Assembly (NCBI GenBank): GCA_902464175.1
Contig: CABQHZ010000066.1
Coordinates: forward strand, 1-9,284
Origin: an uncultured Collinsella sp.
Lineage (GTDB): Bacteria > Actinomycetota > Coriobacteriia > Coriobacteriales > Coriobacteriaceae
Length of the DNA stretch: 9,284 bases
Direction of reading: 5' to 3'
This document shows, piece after piece, positions 1 through 5,832 of the stretch. The position numbers and the translations under genes are program-made. The notes beneath the pieces are model-generated. The model did no database searches. It was not told the origin of the DNA and was given only the letters and a program-made list of their open reading frames with translations. Each line of letters starts with the position of its first letter. Position 1 is the stretch's first letter.

Positions 1-180
1 CCGAAGCCGGTGCGGATTTGCGAAGCAAATACGCGGATTCTCCGCGCAAAGCCTCGACTGGATATAGATTCGATGCCGACCGGATGACAGCCTGCCGTGT
101 CCCGCGCGGACGGATCCCCTCCACCCGCGGAGAATCGAACTCTGTGCAGGGCGCGAGCGTAAAGAAAAACGCCTCAGTGA
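1..180. other. Non-coding left edge, no gene seen
   Basis: I find no convincing gene here. The open frame running rightward from position 18 to 479 has no ribosome binding site, reads as low-complexity Arg/Ser/Pro-rich translation, and crosses a 62-bp repeat array whose period is not a multiple of three. Two small perfect hairpins lie side by side: ATTTGC/GCAAAT at 16-30 with a 3-nt loop, and CGCGGA/TCCGCG at 32-46 with a 3-nt loop. Neither is followed by a T-run on either strand. The stretch could be the distal part of an intergenic region whose upstream gene lies outside the window. Confidence 0.5.
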
Positions 181-440
181 CTCAGACCGAGACACGCTTT
201 CCCAATGGCAGCTCAAGCGGAAACTGCATCCCGGAATCGACGCTCGGAATGGGATTCATTTTCCGGAAGACGCCTCAAGCGGAAAGTTCATCCCGGAATC
301 CGCGCTCAGAACGGGTCGCGCTTTCCCAACGGCGGTCCAAGCGGAAAGCGCATCCCGTAATCCCGCCTCAAACTGGGACACACTTTCCGCTTCACCTGCC
401 GCCTCGAAAAACCTGCGCGCCCTCCATCCCAAAACTGGGT
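181..440. repeat. Degenerate 62-bp tandem array of alternately inverted half-units
   Basis: TTTCC recurs at 198, 260, 322 and 384, and AAGCGG at 215, 277 and 339, always exactly 62 bp apart. The CTC that opens the next conserved block recurs at 181, 243, 305 and 367. Units 198-259 and 260-321 share 45 of 62 bases by my count, and units 260-321 and 322-383 share 43 of 62. Each unit contains a core close to GCGGAAAGYGYRTCCC (217-232, 279-294, 341-356) and its approximate reverse complement (189-204, 251-266, 313-328, 375-390). Inward-facing cores can therefore form hairpins with either neighbour. The last unit, after about 390, is badly decayed but keeps AACTGGG at 433. The layout resembles REP/BIME-type intergenic elements. 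Whether it is dispersed through the genome cannot be seen here. Confidence 0.8.
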
Positions 441-475
441 AGAAGAAAGCCAAAACGCAATCGCAGGAGGTCAAT

Positions 476-1354
476 ATGACTGCAGAAGATAAGGCAAAGA
501 ACGCCGGCAAGGTCGCGCTCGTCTTGGAGGGCGGCAGTTTTCGCGGGCAGTTTACCGCCGGCGTGCTCGACGTTCTCATGGAGGCCGGTGTCGAAATTCC
601 GGCGGTGTACGGCGTATCGGCCGGTGCGCTCAACGGCGTCAACTACAAGTCACACCAGATCGGTCGCGTCAATCGCATCAACCTGACCTTCTGCAATGAC
701 AACCGCTACATGGGTGCCGCATCCTTCGCATCCACGGGCTCCATCGTGGGTTACGACTTTATCTTCAACGATATCCAGGACCGCCTGGATCCCTTTGACA
801 ACGAGGCGTTCGACGCGAGCCCCATCGAGATGTACGCCGTCGCGACGGACATGCTCTTTGGAACTGCCGCATACCTGCCGGTCAAAAGCGCCGTGCTCGA
901 CCTCGACGCCGTGCGTGCCTCGACCTCGTTGCCGCTGGTGACGCCGCCGGTCGAGATTGACGGGCACAAATACGTCGACGGCGGCGTAGCCGATTCGGTT
1001 CCTATCGAGCATGTGCTGGAGGAGGCCGGCTTCGAGCGCGCGGTTGTCATTGTCACGCAGGACCGCTTGTACGAGAAAAAGCCCTACGAGTTTATGCCTG
1101 CCGCGCGCGCCCGCTATGCCGACTACCCCTACCTGCTCGAGGCTATCGAGACGCGCCACGACCGCTATAACCTCCAGCGCATGCACCTGTGGAAGTATGA
1201 GCGCGAGGGCCGCGCGCTGGTCATCGCTCCGCAAAAGCCGGTCGAGGTCGGCCATGTCGAGCATGATCCGGCCAAGCTTCTCGACCTGTATATCCAGGGC
1301 CGCCAGGAGGCAAAGCGCTTGCTGGGAGATATCGAGGCATTTGTTGAGCGCTAG
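476..1354 (+). CDS. Patatin-like phospholipase / acyl hydrolase
   Basis: A 292-residue predicted serine acyl hydrolase of the patatin family, expected to cleave acyl esters of phospholipids or related lipids with a Ser-Asp dyad. Three features mark the family: the oxyanion-hole motif GGSFRG at residues 19-24, the nucleophile elbow GVSAG at 46-50 with Ser48, and DGG at 168-170 with Asp168. The C-terminal third, including the VGHVEHDPAKL stretch, resembles the YjjU-type bacterial branch as I remember it. There is no signal peptide or membrane helix, so the protein is probably cytosolic or membrane-peripheral. The ATG at 476 is supported by AGGAGG at 465-470 with a 5-nt spacer. The gene directly follows the 62-bp repeat array and I see no clear promoter, so one may lie inside the repeats. 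The stop codon sits in a near-palindrome (1343-1363) that lacks a T-run. The in vivo substrate is unknown. Confidence 0.9.
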   Translation: MTAEDKAKNAGKVALVLEGGSFRGQFTAGVLDVLMEAGVEIPAVYGVSAGALNGVNYKSHQIGRVNRINLTFCNDNRYMGAASFASTGSIVGYDFIFNDIQDRLDPFDNEAFDASPIEMYAVATDMLFGTAAYLPVKSAVLDLDAVRASTSLPLVTPPVEIDGHKYVDGGVADSVPIEHVLEEAGFERAVVIVTQDRLYEKKPYEFMPAARARYADYPYLLEAIETRHDRYNLQRMHLWKYEREGRALVIAPQKPVEVGHVEHDPAKLLDLYIQGRQEAKRLLGDIEAFVER

Positions 1355-1417
1355 CGCTGCAACGTCACGGCTCGTGGATGACATGTGCAGAAACTCTGGT
1401 CGGAGCCAAAATACCTG

Positions 1418-1445
1418 TTGACTCGTACGGCGAGCGGGGTAATAT
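1418..1445 (+). promoter_or_regulatory. Sigma70-type promoter for rplM-rpsI
   Basis: A -35 box TTGACT (1418-1423) and a -10 box TAATAT (1440-1445) are separated by 16 bp, each close to the vegetative sigma consensus. Transcription would start near 1452, giving a 5' leader of about 60 nt before the rplM GTG. The placement and quality fit a highly expressed ribosomal protein operon. Function is inferred from sequence only. Confidence 0.7.
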
Positions 1446-1451
1446 GGACGG

Positions 1452-1511
1452 GTTACTTGCAGAGCCCCGTGAATCTCTGTAACAACACGTACTGTACATG
1501 GAGGAGTCTAA
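1452..1511 (+). promoter_or_regulatory. Short hairpin leader of rplM
   Basis: Immediately after the predicted transcription start, GTTA (1452-1455) and CAGAG (1460-1464) pair with CTCTG (1475-1479) and TAAC (1480-1483). This gives a 9-bp interrupted stem with a one-sided 4-nt bulge (1456-1459) and a 10-nt loop. The Shine-Dalgarno GGAGGAG (1500-1506) lies downstream and stays free in this fold. Leaders that bind the product and control rplM are known in other bacteria, so autoregulation is a reasonable idea. I cannot match this leader to a named family. Confidence 0.4.
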
Positions 1512-1955
1512 GTGATTTCGAAATCGACTCACTACGCCAAGCAGGGCGAGGTCCAGCGCAACTGGGTTCTCGTCGACGCCGATGGTGCTGTCCTGGGCCG
1601 TCTTGCCACCCAGATCGCAATGATCCTGCGCGGTAAGAACAAGCCCCAGTTCACGCCCAACAGCGACTGCGGCGACTTCGTTGTCGTCATCAACGCCGAT
1701 AAGGTCCAGCTTACCGGTAACAAGGCCGACACGAAGACCTATTATCGCCACAGCGGCTACAACGGCGGCCTCAAGGCTGAGAGCTTCCGCCAGGCTATGG
1801 AGAAGCACCCGGAGAAGGTCATCGAGCGCGCCGTTCGCGGTATGCTGCCCAAGACCACCCTCGGCCGTGCCCAGATGACCAAGCTTAAGGTCTACGCTGG
1901 TGCCGAGCATCCGCATGCTGCCCAGAACCCCACGAAGATTGAGCTGGAGGCTTAA
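1512..1955 (+). CDS. rplM: 50S ribosomal protein L13
   Basis: L13 is an early-assembly protein of the large ribosomal subunit that contacts 23S rRNA. The 147 residues match the usual length of about 142-150. Diagnostic stretches include WVLVDADGAVLGRLA near the N-terminus, YYRHSGYNGGLK in the middle, and RAVRGMLPKTTLGR followed by LKVYAGAEHPHAAQ near the C-terminus. The start is GTG at 1512, preceded by GGAGGAG at 1500-1506 with 5 nt between. The stop is separated by only 2 nt from the rpsI ATG, and the rpsI ribosome binding site lies inside the last codons of rplM, so the two are cotranscribed and probably translationally coupled. This pairing is the conserved bacterial arrangement. Confidence 0.98.
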   Translation: MISKSTHYAKQGEVQRNWVLVDADGAVLGRLATQIAMILRGKNKPQFTPNSDCGDFVVVINADKVQLTGNKADTKTYYRHSGYNGGLKAESFRQAMEKHPEKVIERAVRGMLPKTTLGRAQMTKLKVYAGAEHPHAAQNPTKIELEA

Positions 1956-1957
1956 AG

Positions 1958-2353
<396 letters not shown>

Positions 2354-2383
2354 GGTTTTATCTCCTTTCGAGATACAATGTAC

Positions 2384-2427
2384 AAGCGGGGCCTGCCGAT
2401 TCCTCGGCGGGTCCCGCTTTTCTTTTT
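2384..2427 (+). terminator. Intrinsic terminator after rpsI
   Basis: A 15-bp stem (2384-2398 with 2405-2419, including two G-T pairs) closes a 6-nt loop and runs into the T-rich tail TTTTCTTTTT (2418-2427). A smaller 6-bp hairpin (TATCTC/GAGATA, 2359-2375) precedes it. Together they should end the rplM-rpsI transcript just before glmM. Confidence 0.9.
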
Positions 2428-2476
2428 CGACTAGGGTGGGCGGTTGCATATCGCCTGCTAGGGAAGGAGCGATCCT

Positions 2477-3814
2477 ATGCCCCAGAACATCTTCGGTACC
2501 GACGGCGTCCGTGGCGTCGCCAATGCCGACCTCTCGTGTGACCTCGCGTTTCGCCTGGGCCGCGCGGCGACCAAGTTCCTTGGTCCGGATATCTGTGTCG
2601 GCCGCGACACGCGTCTTTCGGGCACCATGCTCGAGAGCGCTCTGACCGCCGGCATCATGGCCGAGGGCGGCCGTCCGCACTGCTGCGGCGTCATCCCCAC
2701 GCCTGCCGTGGCGCTGCTCACCGTCCAGAATGAGCTCGATGGCGGCATCGTCATCTCTGCTTCGCATAATCCGCCGGAGTTCAACGGCATCAAATTCTTT
2801 AGCCGCAAGGGTATGAAGCTTCCCGATGCGGTCGAGGAGGAGATCAGCGCCTGGGTCATGTCCGAGGAAGCCATGGCTGCCGATACGCTGCCGACTGGCG
2901 CCGGCGTGGGCCACATTATCAAGATGAAGGACGCTCGCAAGGCATACGTCGACCACGCCATCGATACGCTTGATGGCCTGAGGCTCGATGGCCTGGTCGT
3001 TGCCGTCGACTGCGGTCACGGTGCTTCCTGCCAGACTACGCCCGCCGCGCTGCAGCGCCTGGGTGCCACGGTCCATGCCATCAACACCGATTACTGCGGC
3101 ACCGACATCAATGTCGAGTGCGGCTCTACGCACCTCGAGCCTCTGCGCGAGCTCGTGCTGCGCACCCATGCTGACATCGGTCTGGCCCACGACGGCGACG
3201 CCGATCGCGTGCTCTTTGTGGACAGCGAGGGCAATGAGATCGACGGTGACTACATCCTGGCTATCTGCGGTTCTGACCTCGCCGCCCGCGGCAAGCTCGC
3301 CAACTCCGAGATTGTCTCGACCGTCATGTGCAACCTTGGCTTCTCCATCGCTATGAAGGAGCAGGGCTTCGAGATGGTTCAGACCGCCGTGGGCGATCGC
3401 TACGTTCTGGAGCGTATGCTCGCGGATGGCGCCGTCATCGGCGGCGAGCAGTCCGGCCACATCATCTTCCTGGAGCACAACACCACCGGTGACGGTCTGG
3501 TGACGGCTCTGCAGCTGCTGGCCGTGCTCAAGCGCACCGGTCGTACCCTCACCGATCTTGCCGGCATCATGAAGAAGTACCCGCAGGTACTCGTCAACGT
3601 GCATTCCGACAACAAGGCTGGTCTGGATGATTGCCAGCCCATCTGGGATGCCGTCGCTGCTGCCGAGAAGGAGCTTGACGGCCGCGGTCGCATTCTGGTA
3701 CGTCCGAGCGGTACCGAGCCGCTGGTCCGCGTTATGGCCGAGGCCGAGACGCACGAGCTGACCCAGCGCGTTGTCGACGACATCGTCGAGGTTGTCAAGC
3801 GCGAACTTCCCTAA
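2477..3814 (+). CDS. glmM: Phosphoglucosamine mutase
   Basis: GlmM interconverts glucosamine-6-phosphate and glucosamine-1-phosphate in the cytosol, on the path to UDP-GlcNAc and peptidoglycan. The 445 residues match the family length. All four family signatures are visible. They are the phosphoserine loop ISASHNP with Ser96, the Mg-binding DGDADR at 239-244, the sugar-binding GGEQSGH at 322-328, and the phosphate-binding RPSGTEP at 409-415. The N-terminal FGTDGVRG is also typical. The start ATG has AAGGAG at 2464-2469 with a 7-nt spacer. The order rplM-rpsI-glmM is common in Actinobacteria. The ATG lies only 49 nt behind the rpsI terminator and I see no good promoter in that gap. The downstream PTS IIA gene is 71 nt away with no terminator between, so the two may be cotranscribed. 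Confidence 0.97.
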   Translation: MPQNIFGTDGVRGVANADLSCDLAFRLGRAATKFLGPDICVGRDTRLSGTMLESALTAGIMAEGGRPHCCGVIPTPAVALLTVQNELDGGIVISASHNPPEFNGIKFFSRKGMKLPDAVEEEISAWVMSEEAMAADTLPTGAGVGHIIKMKDARKAYVDHAIDTLDGLRLDGLVVAVDCGHGASCQTTPAALQRLGATVHAINTDYCGTDINVECGSTHLEPLRELVLRTHADIGLAHDGDADRVLFVDSEGNEIDGDYILAICGSDLAARGKLANSEIVSTVMCNLGFSIAMKEQGFEMVQTAVGDRYVLERMLADGAVIGGEQSGHIIFLEHNTTGDGLVTALQLLAVLKRTGRTLTDLAGIMKKYPQVLVNVHSDNKAGLDDCQPIWDAVAAAEKELDGRGRILVRPSGTEPLVRVMAEAETHELTQRVVDDIVEVVKRELP

Positions 3815-3885
3815 TGGTCAAAAACGAGTGCCAAGTGGTAAACTGTTAAGGCTATTTTGATTGATTGGTATGTCCGAGGGGGAGC

Positions 3886-4383
3886 ATGTTCACTAAAGTC
3901 CTAAGGTCTTTTGGTATGCGTGGTCGAGTCCTTACGCTGGATGCTCCCATCTCGGGCGACGTCATTCCGCTTTCCGAGGTAAACGACCAGACATTTGCCA
4001 CCGGCCTTTTGGGCCAGGGCGTGGCGATTCAGCCTACCGGCACGCGTGTGATTGCACCGGCTGATGCCAAGGTCGAGGCCATTTTTCCCACGGGGCACGC
4101 CGTTGCGCTTAACACTGTCGATGGCTTGGACGTGCTCATCCACGTTGGTTTGGACACTGTTCAGCTTGAGGGCAAGCACTTTACCGTACATGCGCAAGTG
4201 GGTGACATCGTCCACAAGGGCGATGTGCTCATTGAGTTCGATCGCGAGGCAATTGCTGCCGAGGGCTACGATGTGACGGTTCCCATCTTGGTGTGCAACT
4301 CTGTTGAGTTCTCGAGCATCAAGGGCTCCGTTGGCGTGCATGTCGAAGAGATGGACCAGCTCATCGTTGCTCGCGAGCGCTAG
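3886..4383 (+). CDS. PTS IIA protein, glucose/GlcNAc family (stand-alone)
   Basis: A 165-residue phosphocarrier of the glucose-specific EIIA superfamily. It takes phosphate from HPr and passes it to a IIB domain, and in some bacteria regulates carbon use. His86 in IHVGLDTVQLEG corresponds to the phosphorylated histidine, and His71 in the PTGHA motif to its partner, matching His90 and His75 of E. coli EIIA-Glc. The IAPADAKVEAIFPTGHAVAL segment is typical. The protein is a lone IIA: no IIB or IIC domain is fused or adjacent, so its permease must be elsewhere. I chose ATG 3886, with a purine-rich GAGGGG at 3876-3881. An in-frame TTG at 3865 would add seven residues but has no good ribosome binding site. 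A weak promoter (TGGTCA, 18 bp, TAAACT at 3839-3844) may lie in the 71-nt gap after glmM. Because glmM and nagB flank it, a GlcN/GlcNAc system is likelier than glucose alone, but this is inference. Confidence 0.92.
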   Translation: MFTKVLRSFGMRGRVLTLDAPISGDVIPLSEVNDQTFATGLLGQGVAIQPTGTRVIAPADAKVEAIFPTGHAVALNTVDGLDVLIHVGLDTVQLEGKHFTVHAQVGDIVHKGDVLIEFDREAIAAEGYDVTVPILVCNSVEFSSIKGSVGVHVEEMDQLIVARER

Positions 4384-4405
4384 CAAGTGCGCGTGGCCAT
4401 TAGCC

Positions 4406-4411
4406 TACAAT
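4406..4411 (+). promoter_or_regulatory. Possible -10 element of a nagB leader promoter
   Basis: TACAAT differs from the -10 consensus by one base and lies 12 nt before the first strong leader hairpin, so a transcript would start near 4418. No recognisable -35 box is present 16-18 bp upstream, where the sequence reads AGCAAGTG, and there is no extended TG. The element is plausible mainly from its position between the IIA stop and the structured leader. Confidence 0.3.
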
Positions 4412-4417
4412 TCAAAC

Positions 4418-4655
4418 ACGTTTACGGAGGGCGCCCTTGAAAGAGGACGCCCTCCGTGGCAAGATGGGATTTGTCCGAAGCTAAAAGGCTTCGGGTCACC
4501 GTGGACGGGCAGGGGCCTCGACGCGGCTAGACACGAGACACATACATTACGCGACCTCGCCCTGGTGGCCGCACACGTTGGTTGCGGCCGACGCGGGCCG
4601 CGGGCAAGTGCTTGTAAGGGGAGCCTTGCCTCTCTTGTACGAGAAAGGACGCGTA
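4418..4655 (+). promoter_or_regulatory. Long structured 5' leader of nagB, candidate cis-regulatory RNA
   Basis: About 240 nt without a gene contain several stems. Hairpin 1 (4424-4457) has ten perfect pairs, one C-A mismatch and four more pairs, capped by a GAAA tetraloop (4439-4442). Hairpin 2 (4475-4494) is CCGAAGC/GCTTCGG with a 6-nt loop. A possible branched domain is closed by CAGGG (4510-4514) with CCCTG (4560-4564) and contains CTCG/CGAG (4517-4520 with 4534-4537). Hairpin 4 is GGCCGCA/TGCGGCC (4567-4573 with 4583-4589), whose right arm can instead pair with GGCCGC at 4596-4601. Hairpin 5 (4611-4643) has 13 pairs, three of them G-U, with one bulged base. It ends one base before the nagB ribosome binding site AAGGA (4645-4649). 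None of the hairpins has a T-run, so control would be of translation or RNA stability. I do not recognise a known riboswitch, T-box, glmS ribozyme, RNase P, SRP RNA or tmRNA core in it. Confidence 0.5.
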
Positions 4656-5384
4656 ATGAAGATCATTAAAGCTAAAGACTACGAGGATATGAGCCGCAAG
4701 GCCGCCAATATCATCTCGGCGCAGGTTATCCTCAAGCCCGACTGTGTGCTGGGCCTTGCCACCGGCTCCACCCCGATCGGTGCCTACAAGCAGCTCGCTG
4801 CTTGGTACGAGAAGGGCGACGTCGACTTTGCCGAGGTCAGCACATACAACCTGGACGAGTATCGCGGCCTTTCGCACGACGATCCCCAGAGCTATCACTA
4901 CTTTATGCGTGAGAACTTCTTCGATCACATCAACATCGACCTGAACAACACGCATGTGCCCGACGGTTCCAACCCCGATGCCGCCGCTGCCTGCTCTGAG
5001 TACGACAAGATCGTCGCCGCCGCCGGTTACCCGGATCTGCAGCTGCTCGGCATTGGCAACAACGGCCACATCGGTTTCAACGAGCCCGATGACCACTTCT
5101 CCAAGGGCACGCACTGCGTCGACCTCACCGAGAGCACCATTCAGGCCAACAGCCGCCTGTTCGACAGCATCGACGACGTTCCCCGTCAGGCCTACACCAT
5201 GGGTACCCAGACCATCATGTATGCCCGCATGATCCTGGTCGTCGCCAACGGCGAGGCCAAGGCTCAGGCCGTGCATGACATGTGCTATGGCCCGGTTACG
5301 CCCGCGTGCCCGGCTTCGATCCTGCAGCTGCACACCAACTGCGTTGTCGTTGCCGACGAGGCTGCCCTTTCGCTCTGCGAGTAG
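4656..5384 (+). CDS. nagB: Glucosamine-6-phosphate deaminase
   Basis: NagB isomerises and deaminates glucosamine-6-phosphate to fructose-6-phosphate and ammonia, the last step of GlcNAc catabolism in the cytosol. The 242 residues match the shorter Gram-positive type. Visible motifs are the phosphate loop GLATGSTP (33-40), YNLDEY with the enolisation base Asp67, and GIGNNGHIGFNEP with Asn136, His138 and Glu143. The E. coli enzyme has Asp141 where Asn136 stands here. From memory, Asn is common in the Bacillus-type enzymes, so activity is expected. ATG 4656 is chosen because it has AAGGA at 4645-4649 with a 6-nt spacer and the N-terminus MKIIKAKDYEDMS fits the family. The open frame extends upstream to 4578 without support. 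A 272-nt hairpin-rich gap precedes the gene and an intrinsic terminator follows, so it is probably its own transcription unit. Confidence 0.96.
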   Translation: MKIIKAKDYEDMSRKAANIISAQVILKPDCVLGLATGSTPIGAYKQLAAWYEKGDVDFAEVSTYNLDEYRGLSHDDPQSYHYFMRENFFDHINIDLNNTHVPDGSNPDAAAACSEYDKIVAAAGYPDLQLLGIGNNGHIGFNEPDDHFSKGTHCVDLTESTIQANSRLFDSIDDVPRQAYTMGTQTIMYARMILVVANGEAKAQAVHDMCYGPVTPACPASILQLHTNCVVVADEAALSLCE

Positions 5385-5416
5385 CGCGAATCCTGCACCT
5401 CGACATAGCCTTGCCT

Positions 5417-5447
5417 AAGGCCTCCGCTTTGCGGGGGCCTTTTTGTT
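5417..5447 (+). terminator. Intrinsic terminator after nagB
   Basis: AAGGCCTCCGC (5417-5427) pairs with GCGGGGGCCTT (5431-5441) through 11 pairs, one of them T-G, around a TTT loop. It continues into TTTTTGTT (5440-5447). This is a textbook rho-independent terminator 33 nt after the nagB stop. Confidence 0.9.
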
Positions 5448-5832
5448 ATCCCTTTCCGCCCGCTTGACCAAAATCTTGCCGCAAGCTTGGCGAATGCCGG
5501 ATGTCAAACAGCTTGATTCATTCCATAACAGATTCTATGCAAAAATGCCACTAAAAGGTCGTAGACGGTAGCGGGTGCTAGGCGAGTTGAATGACAGGGG
5601 TGAACCATGTTCGCATGCGTTACACTGCCACTGGGATGGGACAAGCCGACAAGCACATTTACCTGCTCAAAGACCGATTAGTCGGGGGATTAATAAGAAT
5701 CGGCCCTCGCTGTACAAAAACTTGCCGCTTGCGTACCAAAAGACAACCTAAAACACAAGGTCGCTCTATTCATAGCGCGGCTTGTATGGTCTTGCGGCTA
5801 CAGTGTCCATACGGTCGAGTTGAGGAGCGGGC
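5448..5832. other. Intergenic region upstream of the large regulator
   Basis: No gene is supported. An 82-codon frame (5591-5839) has no ribosome binding site, runs into the regulator start and lacks family resemblance. The stretch looks more AT-rich than its neighbours. A weak promoter candidate is TTGATT (5513-5518), 17 bp, TATGCA (5536-5541). Possible operator-like elements are CTTGC-C-GCAAG (5475-5485), with the core CTTGCCGC repeated at 5721-5728, and the inverted pair CCGATT (5674-5679) / AATCGG (5698-5703) with an 18-nt spacer. None is strong. If the early promoter is used, the regulator message has a leader of nearly 300 nt. Confidence 0.4.

Noticed and set aside
125..146. A tRNA T-arm-like piece on the minus strand, AGAGTTCGATTCTC
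   Set aside because: One of five stem pairs fails, there is no matching acceptor strand, anticodon arm or CCA at the right distance, and no tmRNA or tRNA body can be folded around it. It could be a remnant, but chance is as likely.
18..479. 153-codon plus-strand open frame before the patatin gene
   Set aside because: No ribosome binding site, biased Arg/Ser/Pro translation typical of shadow frames in high-GC DNA, and it crosses a 62-bp array whose period would shift frame every unit.
1343..1363. Near-palindrome around the patatin stop codon as a terminator
   Set aside because: The stem is followed by mixed sequence without a T-run, and similar GAGCGCTAG endings occur at another gene end simply from Arg-stop codons.
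4369..4378. GCTCGCGAGC palindrome at the end of the PTS IIA gene
   Set aside because: It lies inside the coding sequence in GC-rich DNA and has no partner site, so there is no reason to call it an operator.
4424..4457. Hairpin after the PTS IIA gene as a terminator
   Set aside because: Neither strand has a T-run after the stem. The GAAA tetraloop and the position near a possible -10 box fit a structured leader better.
4464..4484. Six-codon leader-peptide-like frame (MGFVRS) in the nagB leader
   Set aside because: No ribosome binding site, and no run of regulatory codons. The stop falls inside a hairpin loop by chance as far as can be seen.
4578..4655. Upstream in-frame extension of nagB
   Set aside because: The extra 26 codons lack a ribosome binding site and do not resemble NagB. 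ATG 4656 has AAGGA at good spacing and gives the expected N-terminus.
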